Notes: a model not told the origin generated them from the letters alone. A DNA stretch of 64,000 bases from Ornithodoros turicata (GCF_037126465.1 NC_088207.1:41538143-41602142); one strand, 5' to 3'. Shown: positions 22,691 to 33,920, counted from the first letter of the stretch. Made by a program: numbers and translations.

Positions 22691-23330
22691 GGTAAAACCA
22701 TGGCTGCAGCGCTCCATCGTACTATAGCACGTTCCCCGCGCTAGTCTTTCTGGCTACGTAAACCTGCCCTTTCGATCCCTGGGAAAAGGGAAAGAGCTAG
22801 CACGCTCTCCCAGTATACAGTCAATCCAATGCGGACGAACGAATAGCGCCACCCCTCAATGGACGCTGGAGCTATAGCATTGGAACGAAGTAACGTGCGC
22901 TGCAGAGAAGCGGCGCTGCAGACACGCGCCATAACACAAAGCGACCTCGCACATCCCACTTATTTTGGGCATGCATCACGTCGCGACTGTCCAAGCTTTC
23001 ATCTTTTAACGTATACTGTGGCCAATCGTTGCGCCATGGCTGTTGGTGCGCAAAATGCTAGTTCGCTGATGTCGACAGGTCCTTCATCGGTGACGTTTTT
23101 CTTGATGCAGTCCTACAACTTTGTAGTGACCCTCATATGTTTCTACGGCATTCAACGACCCGTATCCGCGAGACACTGCAGAGTGCTGGTACACCCTGCT
23201 GGTAGAATGTGTTTCCAGAATTCTCGCCTTTTATTCGACGACCGATACCGTGTGCCTCGGTTACGGACTCCCGTGGGTCTGTAGTCCGTCCGAACTGGAA
23301 CAGAGCAGAAAGTGAGGTTTGTTGGTACTG
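22691..23330. other. intergenic, nothing recognised
   Basis: No gene is recognised. Overlapping open frames on both strands (22740-23440) show no domain. Confidence 0.35.
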
Positions 23331-23442
23331 CATGACAACTTCAAAACGGCGCGGATTCAAAACACGTACAGTTGGAAGAGGCGCGGTGCTCCGTGTCCCT
23401 CTCTGTGTCCCTGTTTGAAATCCGCGCTTTCCTGAAGTTGTC
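23331..23442. repeat. short foldback
   Basis: TGACAACTTCAAAACGGCGC near 23333 is the imperfect complement of GCGCTTTCCTGAAGTTGTCA ending near 23437. Arms are about 33 bp around a ~45-bp centre. Confidence 0.5.
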
Positions 23443-23589
23443 AAACTATGAAGGTTTGATGCGCTTACCTTAATGACTTATAATAGGAAGCAGTTCCAAC
23501 GGGCAGTCCTTCAGTATGATGTTGGCCGCTTAAATGCTATGCATACCCTGCTCCGTTTCGAAATCAGCTCGGTTTTACCGCTCCTGGGG

Positions 23590-23785
23590 ACAAATAAAAA
23601 CGAAAAACACTGAAGATACCCATTTTAATGTATACAAGCTTTCGTGCAGCGGTCTACACTTTCCAGGTACAAATTACAACAATGTACAACAATGTTGCAA
23701 TTTATACCTGAAGAAATGCAGACCACTGCACGAAAGCTTGTATACATTAAACCGGTATCTTCAGTGTTTTGCGTTTTTATTTGTG
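23590..23785. mobile_element. foldback element with ~95-bp arms
   Basis: The left arm starts ACAAATAAAAACG and passes through CACTGAAGATACC and TATACAAGCTTTCGTGCAG. The right arm is its complement (CTGCACGAAAGCTTGTATA, GGTATCTTCAGTG, CGTTTTTATTTGTG). The centre (about 23670-23700) holds two copies of ACAACAATGT. The right arm includes CTGAAGA, a TGCAG…CTGCA stem and CGAAA (23708-23735), which resembles a hammerhead ribozyme core, but the helices are not convincing. Confidence 0.65.
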
Positions 23786-24318
23786 TTACAAACCGCAAGG
23801 ATACTTGACTCTACCGCATCACCGTTCTGTCGCTTCCTGGGGAGAGAGAGTGCACGTGCCCTGCCAAACAACGTGGGATATCATACATAGTATCTCAGAT
23901 CACTACAATGTACCCCTTCCCGGGTAGAGAGCGAGAGAAAGCGTGCCGGGTCAATTACCCCTAGATAAGAGAAGGCCAGTGCACTTTTTCAGTTGACGTC
24001 GCGCACCTGGCCCCACTGTCGCTGTTGGCGATAGATAGATGTAACGTCACGGAAAGAGCAAAGAAGAAAAAAAGCTCCCCCAATGAATGTATGGTAGCAG
24101 GTCCAGGTGCGTGATCGAAAGAGTGCCCAGGCCTTCTGTTCTCTAGGTTGCATTGGCCGGGTCAAACAACAAACAATGTGGGAAGTGATAACGTCCGGTA
24201 TCATAGTAGAACGAATCTCTACAATGTACCCCTTCCCTTGCCCCTTCCATTTGTCCGCCCTGCTATCTGCCCCTCCATCCCCGCTCTTCAGCGCAACACT
24301 CCCGCACTATCATCACGA

Positions 24319-25360
24319 TTTCTCAAGTGGAGTGCAGCAGGGCGGCGTACTGATCCCCCTGCTTTTCAACGCGGTTATGGCAAGTTTACCACATTGTGTG
24401 CCCAATAATATGCACATTACCTATGTACTAGACGATAAAAAGAGTGTCCCATCACCGGTTCCTGGGAATATTGTTGATGTGCAGCTTTCACGGGCTCATA
24501 ACATCAGTCATCTTAAGGGCAGAGCCGTCGCACGAATCAACATTATACGTCATATAGCGGCTGCCTCATGGGAATGCCGACGAGGTTCCGACTCTCCATA
24601 TATAGAGCGCAGCGATGAAGTATCTACCGTATACGCAGATGCAGGCTAAGACAGTACTGTCTATCCATGATTGAGAATAACCGCAATAGGACAGCCATTT
24701 TCGTTGATGGATCGACGACAGCATTTGGGTCTGCGTCTAGTTTTGTTGTCCCCAAACACAACAGGGAAGGAATGACACGGCTGTCCCCCAGAACACCCTC
24801 AGCAACAGCAGAACTAGTAGCTATACGCTGCTCGCTCTTCAAGATGTGGTTACTATATAGTGACTCAAAGGCTGGACTTCAAGCCATAATAACATTCCTA
24901 TGTAATAGGTGTATGACCCCCACAGTCCACAATATTCTGACCGTGTACAAGCAATCCAGGAATGCTGGCCGTGACATCGTACAACAATGGATTCCTGAAG
25001 ACGCAGGCATACAGGAAAATGAAGCGGCTGACGAAGCAACGGACCTTTGCACATCTGTCCTCATCAAGACATCTAGTAAGATACGCCAAAGCAGATGTGC
25101 AAGACCTATTGAGATTTCGTACACAGACTATGTCTAGACGGCAATGGCTACAAGACGACGGGCACTCCTCGCGGTTGCATCTAGTATCCCGTCCACTATA
25201 TCTCGATCTGTTCAGATGCTTTTGTAGAGGTTCCGTTTGAACGTGCCGTACGAGCGCCAGTTCCTCCATAAAATTTACGCAGTACACCTCCGCTGCGCGT
25301 TACCGTTCGCAGTGTTATCGAAATCAGCGAGAGAGCGTGTGGAAATTCTAGTTGCCAGCA
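24319..25360 (+). pseudogene. RNase H-bearing LINE remnant
   Basis: The RT palm is represented only by S-S-G-V-Q-Q-G-G-V-L and L-L-F-N-A-V (about 24325-24390), followed by Y-V-L-D-D in place of the YADD box (24420-24440). After about 200 bp of decayed sequence an RNase H domain is open from 24667 to 25137: F-V-D-G-S-T-T-A-F-G, S-A-T-A-E-L-V-A-I, Y-S-D-S-K-A-G-L-Q-A-I and Q-W-I-P-E-D-A-G-I-Q-E-N-E-A-A-D-E-A. The four RNase H acidic positions (D, E, D, D) look present, with one internal frame change near 24840. It has no 5' half and no usable reading frame. It is a relative of the LINE at 17741-20213 but clearly diverged. Confidence 0.7.
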
Positions 25361-25378
25361 AGCTACCAATCAAGACAC

Positions 25379-25416
25379 ACTTCCTTTCAATAAATATATA
25401 TTCCCCCCCCCCCCCC
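25379..25416 (+). mobile_element. 38-bp poly(C)-tailed micro-insert with 13-bp TSD
   Basis: The insert reads ACTTCCTTTCAATAAATATA then TATT and a C run. The 13-bp word CCAATCAAGACAC flanks it at 25366-25378 and 25417-25429. The body matches the last ~25 bp of the poly(C)-tailed LINE copies at 39345-39376 and, on the minus strand, 26011-26060. It is best explained as an extremely 5'-truncated retroposition event. Confidence 0.7.
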
Positions 25417-25813
25417 CCAATCAAGACACCTGAAGTCGCTTCCTCCTCAAAACGATATGAAAAAGTTATTTGGAGATGCCGATCTCATATCTCCGTTTCC
25501 TGTCGTAGGCGGGGCACACACAGAAGGATCCCATCATCTAAGCTCCCAAAATAATTATCGTACCTACGTTGTGACAGACATGACGGGCATACCGGAAATG
25601 AAAAGAGAGTGAGAGTTGACGAACGGGTTGGGCTCCTGAAGTTACACCGCATATAGACAGAGGTTAACATAGGTCGTGTCGCTTGGAGACCCTAAAATAA
25701 CCCCGCTTTCCGTTGTGATGGACTTCGAGATGGTGAACATATACTGGAAATAAGATCGTACTGGAATTAGTTCACAGGGGCCGTGAAGGTCCCAGGGTTT
25801 AGAAATAGTGTAA

Positions 25814-25947
25814 ATGGTTGGTAGTGCGAAAAGCGCTGCAAAGTGATGCAGGACGGACGGTGAAGAGACAAAAACAGAACAAGCGCCTCTTGTCTCTTCA
25901 CCGTCCGTCCTGTATCACCTTGCAGCGCTTTTCGCACTATCAGCTAT
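25814..25947. mobile_element. foldback, 58-bp arms
   Basis: The left arm (25814-25871) and right arm (25890-25947) are complementary at 53 of 58 positions by eye. They include AGTGCGAAAAGCGCTGCAA and GGACGGACGGTGAAGAGACA, around an 18-base loop. No coding. Confidence 0.75.
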
Positions 25948-26010
25948 GGAATACCAACTAGCCCAAAGATCTGTGTTATTTGTGTATGTGGGGGTACGCC
26001 TCCCTGTAGA

Positions 26011-26215
26011 GGGGGGGGGGATATATTTTTTCAACCAAAGAAAAAATGGAGGAAAGGTCAGCCAAACGGGACGTCGGCTTGCTGTTCCGCAAAAAAAAGA
26101 AAGAAAAGGAGAAAAGAAATAAATCAAATAATAAAGAAAAGTAGAAAATAATTAGGAAATAAAGGATAAACTAACAAAAGGTGAGAGAAGGGGTATACCG
26201 TTATAACAATGTAAA
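26011..26215 (-). mobile_element. poly(C)-family LINE 3' end
   Basis: On the minus strand the order is GGAACAGCAAGCCGACGTCC, TTTGGCTGACCTTTCC, an A/T-rich stretch and a 10-base C run (G run 26011-26020). The inner part TAATTAGGAAATAAAGGATAAACTAAC (about 26149-26175) also occurs at 28044-28069, linking this copy to the fragment nested in the hAT element. Confidence 0.6.
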
Positions 26216-26250
26216 TGGGACGGGGAAAATTTCGGTATTTTTCAGGTCGG

Positions 26251-26480
26251 TGTTAACACCGCGAAGCAACTGCGGCTATTAGCGGCGTACAGATGTGGAC
26301 AGATGGAGAGAGAAGAGCAGGAAGGACGGGGGTTAGTATGCGTCCTGTGCCGACTTCAGGCGGAACTGTGCCGACATTCGTCTGGAAAGTCTTCGGAAAA
26401 CCCAGGGAAAATGTCAGACAAGACGCCCCCTCCCAGTCTTCAGCACGACCTTGGCTACCACCAATGAGCGGGAACGCCCA
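26251..26480 (-). mobile_element. Ruka-like SINE, 5'-incomplete
   Basis: This is the complement of the SINE body: TTAACACCGCGAAGCAACTG, GGCGTACAGATGTGGACAGA, GCCGACTTCAGG, CCGACATTCGTCTGG, then CTTCAGCACGACCTTGGCTA and CCAATGAGCGGGAACGCC, which pairs with the head of the copy at 2798. The A box is missing. Confidence 0.7.
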
Positions 26481-27004
26481 ATTTCGATATAGGCGGTGGT
26501 TCGCTATAAGTGGACGTGCTACGATAACAGTGGCAGTAACTTGGCAAGCGTGCCAAAGATTGCGGGAGTACTAAAAAAATTATTCAAGCAAGCAAACAAA
26601 CCTATGTGGAGAGTACCTTGGCAGCCAGTTATTTTATATGGAAAACAAAAGAGAAAGGAAGAATACGTAAGCTAAGTTTACCGTACGCGGTTTTGCCGGC
26701 TTGCCCTTTCGCAGTAAGCGGAGTCGGCGGACAGGAGAGTTCGAATAATCAGTTTCGAAACGCATGCATTTCAGTTGGGAGCAGTGTGAGCTCCGATAAA
26801 GCGATCTTAAAAACGCGATTTCGTTGTAACGAGGGTTTACTCTGTGCCGTGTTCATCTGGCTATTTCTTGTGTATTCGAGACTAACACTGCGCCTTGTTT
26901 GACACACCCATAAATCATATGTGAAACATACCTTACTGTAATGGGGCAGTTAATAATTCACACCTACAATAAAATGCAAAGAGAATACATACAGACCTCA
27001 CCTT
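26481..27004. other. intergenic, nothing recognised
   Basis: No gene or repeat is recognised. An open frame at 26606-26902 has a hydrophobic end but no other support. Confidence 0.35.
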
Positions 27005-27225
27005 GTACAGAGTACCTCAAGAAGGTACACGGTGACTGGCCAGCAGCATATCGGCATGTTTCACACTCTGTGATATCCTTCTTTAGGGCTTTTTTGGAAC
27101 AAACCTCCTTTTAGACTCCTTGGTAGCCAGACCTCGCTACCATAAGCGTACTAGAGTAGCCGGTCCAATGTAGAGTTAGACCGACATCACCATATTTTTC
27201 ATTTTTATGTCAACCAACCAACTTA
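27005..27225 (+). repeat. LINE-like 3' end, paired with 3585-3775
   Basis: See 3585-3775 for the shared words. This copy is more complete at its 5' side (ACAGAGTACCTCAAGAAGGTAC). Confidence 0.55.
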
Positions 27226-27743
27226 TACAGAGGTGCCTGCAGTTGAAGTCAACTCCGTTTATGATTTCACAGGGGAAAAAAAGCTATGGAAATGGTGCCC
27301 ATTGAAGCGAAGCGGTCGACGATTGACGCAACTGTGACATTTTGGGGCAGGATTCTCTGCTTCTTCGGAAGTTGTGGAGGCGTATGTCGGTACTGCGGCC
27401 TTGTCCAATCCTCCGGTCACTACCATATGCGCACTGGGTTAAGGCGATTCTCCGTTCATTCAACACAACTGAGTCTCTTCTCAACTCGGTTCATTTAGCT
27501 CAACTGATATCCCGGACATACGGGCACGTTTGGACTCCTGGGCAGTGGTTCGCAAACTGTGGGTCGCGCAGCGGCCCACAAATTAAAAAAAAAAAAAAAA
27601 GAAGCCACGTCGTGCCCGCTATTCTATTTTACGAGGAAGCCCGTAGCAGCACACCCGGAGGTTTCTCATCAATGTGCTTGCATGAGGGGTACACGACACT
27701 TTTGATGCATCACACAGCCTCACTTTCACGCTTGCGTTCACTG

Positions 27744-27892
27744 TTTTTTTTTATTTTAATGCCGTGATAGCGCCGCGAAACAACTGTGGCTATGAGCGGC
27801 GTACGGATGTGGACGGATGGAGAGAGGACAGCAGGAAGGAGTGGGGGACAGGAGGTTAGTATGCGTCCTGGGCCGACTTCAGGGGGAACTGT
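27744..27892 (-). mobile_element. Ruka-like SINE, 3' half, nested in hAT element
   Basis: After a T-rich stretch (the A tail on the minus strand) come GCGCCGCGAAACAACTGTGG, GGCGTACGGATGTGGACGGA, GCGTCCTGGGCCGACTTCAG and GGGGAACTG. The copy stops where LINE sequence begins (CGGCTTGCTGTTCC). Confidence 0.65.
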
Positions 27893-28230
27893 CGGCTTGC
27901 TGTTCCAGAAATAAATAAATAAATAAGGAAAATTAAGAAATAATAAACAAAAAAAAGAAGAAAAGAAAGGAAGAAAGAAATAGGAAGGAATAAGAAATAA
28001 ATAAATAAAATTAAGAAATAAGAAAGAAATAAAAAGAAAAATAATTAGGAAATAAAGGATAAACTAACGAATGATGAAAGAAGGATGAGGTAGATTAAAG
28101 ACAAAGATGACAAAAAAAGATGACTAACAAACGGTGAAAGAATGATGAGATGGATCACAGAAGATGACTTTAAAAGGAAAGCATGAGGTTAATGCGTTGA
28201 GGGTGAGAGTGGGGCACAGAAGAATGAGAT
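27893..28230 (-). mobile_element. poly(C)-family LINE 3' UTR fragment, nested
   Basis: The segment begins GGCTTGCTGTTCCAGAAATA on the plus strand, the complement of the family word GGAACAGCAAGCC, and continues with A/G-rich sequence including TAATTAGGAAATAAAGGATA shared with 26149. The poly(C) end is absent because the junction with the SINE lies there. Confidence 0.55.
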
Positions 28231-28727
28231 TGCACGACTGAGTTCACAGGCTGTTCATAAGACAGGGTTTCAGGGGTTCAGGGTTTTGCGTGCATCCAGC
28301 TGTTTAATAATGGGACGATTTCTGACCGCTGTCAAACAAGAATCATCTTTGGAGTCCGAAAGCACAACCGCAGCGTCAGAGACGGTTCCTGCCATTATGC
28401 AAGACTTTTTGGCCCAGAGAACTCGCTCTGAATGTAGCTCCAATAAAATGTCAGTGTATCGTTTTGGCTAACGTTCATGCGCTGAGATCAGAAGACGTCC
28501 GGCATCGCGAAGAAGGAACCCGAAGGGGGGGGGGGGGTCAAGGTCGCCCATATTTCTATGGGCCGCGAGGCGGCAAAGTTTGGGAACCACTGCATTAGGG
28601 GTCCTTTGCAGCTGCAAAGGACACCTTCGCGAAAGGAGTTCACGCCGGACACACACGACAAGAACGAACGCCTTTTGGTGTTTCTCTTTGGTGCCTACAC
28701 ATAACAGTAAACATAACATTACGACCA

Positions 28728-30137
28728 ATGAATTCAAAATACGTACTTCAACTGCAATATCTGCACGCATCTCCGCTACTCTCCGCATCCCACAACGAGC
28801 TAGACTCCGCCCCCTCTCTCTCTCACAAAATTGCTTGGTCCCTGGCCACATCCAGCACACCAACGCTCCGCCCTCAAGACTCTCTTCACATTTCTCGACA
28901 CCACAGGACTTCGATCCCTATTGTGAATGGGCTCATTATTTCATTCCCCGCATCACCACCAGCAATGGGGCAGAGTATCGCCCCCGGCGATGAAACTCCC
29001 CAGCAATCATCCCCCAATAATTTTCCCCATTTTAATACCGACCGTAATATAGACACTGACGCCATTTTTCTAGATATTACTAAGGCCTTTGACACTGTCT
29101 GTCATTCGCGCCTAATTTCCAAGCTATCCAACCTCAATCTAGATCCCAAAGTGCTTACATGGATCAGGAATTACTTGACTGGACGTTCGCAGGCTACATT
29201 GATTAATGATTCTCTTCCTTCACTTCTCCCAGTCTCCTCTGGTGTCCCTCAAGGGTCTGTTCTGGGACCCCTCCTCTTTCTTATCTTTATCAATGACCTT
29301 CCAAATAATATATCATCTACAGTTAGACTCTTTGCAAATGATTGCGTAATTTACCGTGCCATTTCTGCTAGCGAAGACAGTCTCACCTTACAACGTGACT
29401 TGGACACTATTAATTATTGGTGTGAAACCTGGTCTCTGTCTATAAATCCTAGCAAATGTTCACACCTTACCTTCTCACGTGCTAAGCAGCCTTCCCTTCG
29501 TTCATATCATCTGGGTTCCTCTTCAATTGTGCGAAGCGATTCTTACAAGTACCTTGGCTTACACTTCTGTTCTAATCTTTCCTGGGCTAACCATATTAAT
29601 GCAATCACGAACGAGGCGAACCGTCTGTTTGGATACTTGCGCAGAAACCTAAAATGTGCTCCACCGTCGGTTAAACACCATGCATATATCACGCTAATAA
29701 GGCCTAAATTAGAATATGCTTCTGCAATTTGGGATCCGCACTATATAACCCAAGTTAATTTAATCGAATCGCTACAAAACAGGGCAACTCGTTTTATTTC
29801 TAATAATTACTCTTTCCCGTCCAGTATTACTGCCCTCAAACTCTCAGTTGGACTGCCAGACCTCAATGTATGTCGTAAATATCTACGTCTTTGTCTTTTC
29901 TTCAAGTTTTTTCATTTAGAACAGATACGACCCCATTTCTTATGCCCAGCCACATACATCTCCCCAAGACTTGACTATTCTTTGAAAGTTAATCGACTTC
30001 CATGTTCATCAGAGCGACACTTACAATCGTTCTTTCCATGCACCATTGTCGAATGGAACTCACTTCCCCAAGCGATCGTCACTATTACTAACTATGAACA
30101 GTTCAAGAACGCCCTCGCCAATTACTTGTGTTTGTAA
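28728..30137 (+). pseudogene. uninterrupted RT reading frame, catalytic Asp changed
   Basis: The open frame has 469 codons, of which about residues 107-469 are reverse transcriptase and its C-terminal part. RNA-templated DNA synthesis needs the paired aspartates of the (Y/F)ADD box; here it reads F-A-N-D (codon AAT at about 29337-29339), so the first Asp is Asn. The upstream palm Asp (FLDITKAFD) is present. The frame is otherwise open, but the protein is likely inactive. The element is 5' truncated. Confidence 0.75.
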
Positions 30138-30355
30138 CATTGTTTTTCTTTTTTACCTTACCTTTGTTGATGTTATTATTATTACCGCGCATGTGTTGCT
30201 GTGTTACTACTACTTCACACTGTTTCAATTCGCCGACATGTATCTTTCATTTATCTTTCACTTGTATATACATAGTGTTCCCTCCCTCATGTAACGCCCA
30301 CTGGGCCCTTGAGGTATCATCATAAATAAATAAATAAATAAATAAATAATAAAGT
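29045..30355 (+). mobile_element. L2/CR1-like LINE, 3' part with long RT frame
   Basis: From about 29045 the frame encodes RT palm to C-terminus: D-A-I-F-L-D-I-T-K-A-F-D, S-S-G-V-P-Q-G-S-V-L-G-P-L-L-F-L, F-A-N-D-C-V-I-Y, S-K-C-S-H-L-T-F-S-R, Y-K-Y-L-G-L-H, L-E-Y-A-S-A-I-W-D-P and Q-N-R-A-T-R-F-I. The stop is at 30135-30137. The 3' UTR ends GGGCCCTTGAGGTATCATC then (ATAA)n (30325-30350). No endonuclease or RNase H is present. The first ~105 codons of the frame (28728-29044) do not look like LINE sequence and are probably chance read-through. Confidence 0.8.
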
Positions 30356-32094
30356 CTTTTTTTTTTCGCACGCAGATTTCGAGTACTTGAAAAACGAAAA
30401 CATGGTCTAGCCTTCGTTCGAGAGTATTGTCGTCGTATCGTTTTTCGTTCGAGGCTACGCCATACGCCTTTACAGATGAAAAGGAGATCGCCGATCTCAG
30501 CTTCCCAAAAGGACCGCTTCGTAAAAGGATATTCTCCTTCACCGTGTGCCACGTCACGCAACACCTCTCCGTTGTCCCTTTGTGTAAAGGAGTTTAAACG
30601 TGCCCGTGTGTCAGGCATATGAGACTCAACTCAGTTCGTGCAGATCAATCAGTTTCATTGCCTGCAGGCGCCACTTGAAAACATGTGACGCGGACACCGA
30701 TGCATCTTCGCTCGTAATTCAGAAATGCATCAAGACGACAGTAGTGAGTTCTAAACTCTCACTAAAACTCTCTAGTATCTTGTGATCGTATAGAAATCAT
30801 TCAAATGACCGTTATTGCTGCGGTTAGTGAACTAAGAGGCAGGATGTTTGCAGTTACAGTACGGCTAAATCCGCATTTTCCAAAACTATTTCTTATCAAT
30901 TTTCGAAGTCCTCTTCTTTGTTCAGGATAAATTATAACGTCTATCGACAACGTGTCTTTCAGGCACACATCGTCATTCAGACGCCCCATAACACAAGATA
31001 ACACACCAGTCCTTAAAAATAGAACATACTACTGCCGAAGATATCTTTGGGGTTCCAAAAGCGTGTGTTCCAAGCAGGGTGAAGGATGATCGGCTTACGA
31101 GAAGTGCTAGAGGACACGCGGACGCTCCCATCGGAATACAGCGCGCTAACACCGTGTGGCCCAGTATATTATTGAGTTAGAAATAAACAGGAATCATATA
31201 GGACTGCTTTCAATATCTCTGGTGAGGGTAGCACAACAAATGATCAACACCACTAACTGTGGTGCCGTGCATTCCCGTGGGTCACTCACATATGAGTGTG
31301 TCGCCGCTGAAAGCAATATCTGCTTGTAGTGCAGTCGTGAGGAATGCGCAAGTGACAATGAATATGAAGAAATACGATATACGCAGCAGACACTCGTCGT
31401 TTTCGCTGTTTCTAGGAAGTATGGTGAGTCTTTGATGTTGACGAAGAAAAATGCTGAAGAAGAAGTCTTGTTCGTCACATTAGTTCAGTAGTTTTGTAGA
31501 ACACAGCAGGGAGCACTTTTTCTTTCTGTTCAGAATACATTTGCGATGTACTGATATGTGCACATACATAATCTACAAACATAATCTGCAGTGAATTCAG
31601 TAACACCTTATCAGATCCTATCCTGCCGCTGCCTCCTACGGAAGCCGGTGGCAGTAAAGGGATACAGTGACAATAAAGGAATAAGAGGTAAATGGATACG
31701 GCCGCTATACAATATCGGATGGACCAGTGGCAGGTAACCTCAACTTTCTCTTCCTTATTGCTAGAAGTTGCTGTCCTGCAGTCTACATAGTAGGTTGCAG
31801 AGCCAATCCCAGCTTCTAATACCCTAGGTCGGAATTTGTTTTTTCTTTTTTTTTTTTTTATAGTGCGGTGAGAGAAAATTTCAGATGCGGTCGACAGTAC
31901 GGTACTTTGTTTATAATGCGCTACACATAAAATTGTTAGAATATATGTTTTCCCGATTGTCATTCGCCAAGTATGGCAACATTGGGACAAGCTAGCTTTA
32001 TCAGCGGTACTGACTATGTTTTCTTGATGCAGTCTTTGATTAATTCGCCGTCTGAAGAATGTAGAAGACGCTCCACGGAACGGTTGCGTAGTGA
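30356..32094. other. intergenic, nothing recognised
   Basis: No host gene is recognised. Several frames on both strands (for example 31475-31990 minus) lack domains. A short TAAAACTCTCTAG near 30762-30775 resembles the terminal word of the foldback at 36931-37105. Confidence 0.35.
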
Positions 32095-32640
32095 TCGAAC
32101 ACGCTCATTGGCATTGCATAGGTTGATATATGCATTCTTGCATCCATTATGAGTCAAGCATTGAAATAATGAACCTAAAAGAAGATCTGTAACGTCAAGT
32201 TAATCGGCAAGCGTATACCTCAAAGAACCGACGTACTTTTATGCGTCAAATTCTGAAGAGGAACATATTTATTGGCAATTAGGTAGGCTCGTGTATCCAT
32301 TCTGCATCCATTATGATTCGAAATTGAAAAAACAAGACTCAAGGAACATCTCGAATGCCTATAGTTAATCTGCGCATGTAACTCAAAGGGAGGCCTGCAT
32401 GGATCTTATGTCTCAAAATACGAAGAAGAATATATGCATCGGTATTAAATAGCTTCACACGTGGATTCTGCATTCAATATCGTGCGAAACTGAAAGAATT
32501 GACGTCAACGGACACCTCTAACACCAATTTAATTCGCACGTAGGGTTCAAAGAGCCAACGGCCTTTGTGTCTCAAACTCCGAAAGCGAAGATTGGCATTA
32601 GGTTCATATGTGCATTCTGCATGCATTATGGACATCACGT
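32095..32640 (+). repeat. degenerate ~164-bp tandem repeat, over three units
   Basis: The word CATCCATTAT or a variant recurs at 32141, 32305, 32471 and 32620, giving spacings of 164, 166 and 149 bp. Around each lie matching words: ATATGCATTCTGC before, then GAAA(C/T)TGAAA, AACTCAAAG or GGTTCAAAG, ATGTCTCAAA or GTGTCTCAAA, and GCATTAGGT. The units are diverged, indicating an old minisatellite- or satellite-like array. Confidence 0.7.
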
Positions 32641-33869
32641 GGTGGAGATAAGCAGAGCAATATCGTATGTTCTGTTATATGAAGGAATATGGTAACTTGC
32701 ACATGAAACTTATGGCGAAATGGGTAGTTAGCACCGAAGGAATAAAGGTAACGGCGACGGCTGTTTGTGTCCGCACTTAACGAACATTGAGACACAAAAC
32801 AAACAAACAACTTTATTTTAATGGTGATGAAGGGGGGAAGGGGGGTCATCGCCAGGGGCGATATTGAGGACGCAAACTTTGTGAAGGACACAAGACTCTC
32901 GGTTTCAGTGCTTTCCACATTGTGTCAGTCTCCGTATTTCTCTCCTAACGCTGAAGAAAAATGTCGCCCTTAGCTAGAGCTCGACGCATCGCTTTCGTCC
33001 TTTCATAACTTGTTCACCGAAAGTATAGAGTTTGACATGTGACATAAGCTTCAGGTCGAGTAACCGTGATGCTACCCACTACAAGCTGGCGACCTACACA
33101 AGTGTAACTCGTACCGGCACACCGTGCTGAGCAATTACCTACTCAATGTATAGGCGGAGAACTACGCGCTGTGTGCATATAAAACTCTGGAGGCACTTGA
33201 ATCCTGGTAAATTTCAGAGTGATTGAGTACGTAATCGCAAAGTTACTGTGTAATGCGAAATGCACGAATAACGTATTCAAGACAATCAAAATGGGAGTAG
33301 GTTTCGACGCACTGTTGAAACTCGCATGCCCTCCAGGCAGCGACGTGACTCAACACTGAAGCGGCTCGGATCGCGGTGAGCTGTTCTGCAACTACAGCCA
33401 CTTCAGTGTTGTGCGTCTGGGGAGCGCCGTTTCAACTGTTCTTTGGAACACCGCAGTTTTGATTGTTTGGACAAGACAGTCGAGCGTTTGGCATTATAAC
33501 TTTGTGCTGCGAAACTCAATCATTATAAAATTTACCAGAATCGAACAGCCTTCAGTGCTTTACATGTAGACAGCACAATGTTCCTCCTGCATTGACTAAT
33601 CGCCCAAGTATGGCATGTCGGCAAGAGTAGACTTTTATTGATCGTCACCCTCCAGCAAGTCGCAGAGGCTTGCTTCGTTCAGAGTGCGAGAGCATTATCT
33701 TTCGTGTTTCGGCCACATGCAGAAACATACAAGGGTGACGTAGAATGTGTGAAGCACTGTAGAGTAGAATCTGCCATTATAGGTGACCCATAATGTATAT
33801 ATGTAAGTATTATGATATAGCGCTGCTCACCAATTTCAAGCTAAACTCTAGATTTCTTTACCACACCTC
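32641..33869. other. intergenic, nothing recognised
   Basis: No gene is seen. A short stem (CAACACTGAAGCGGCT pairing with AGCCACTTCAGTGTTG, 33350-33413) is present. Confidence 0.35.
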
Positions 33870-33920
33870 TTAACAATCATAGTTGTCTCGCGACGTAAAG
33901 CCACGATTGATTGATTTTAA
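33870..33920 (+). repeat. core-SINE 3' end fragment
   Basis: GTTGTCTCGCGACGTAAAGCC matches the complement of 50630-50650 in the SINE at 50600-50885 (GTTGTCTCGCGACTTAAACC). This is a short, old 3' remnant. Confidence 0.5.

Larger units (their letters stand above)
27543..28592. mobile_element. hAT-like element, ~1.05 kb, non-autonomous
   Basis: The left end CAGTGGTTCGCAAACTGTGG and the right end GGCAAAGTTTGGGAACCACTG are inverted repeats. Pairing extends inward through GCGGCCCAC and GGGCCGCG to about 35 bp. CAGTGGTTC-type ends are characteristic of the hAT superfamily. Flanking octamers CTCCTGGG (27535-27542) and CATTAGGG (28593-28600) share only five positions, so a decayed 8-bp TSD is possible but unproven. 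Inside are a minus-strand SINE piece (27744-27892) and a minus-strand LINE piece (27893-28230). No transposase reading frame is recognisable, and a 13-base G run lies at 28527-28539. Confidence 0.65.

Noticed and set aside
28728..29044. N-terminal domain of the LINE protein
   Set aside because: The first ~105 codons are Ser/Pro/His rich and show no endonuclease or RT thumb motifs; the LINE similarity starts near 29045.
31475..31990. 171-codon minus-strand gene
   Set aside because: Composition is uneven with poly-Lys from an A run and no domain; it looks like chance read-through.
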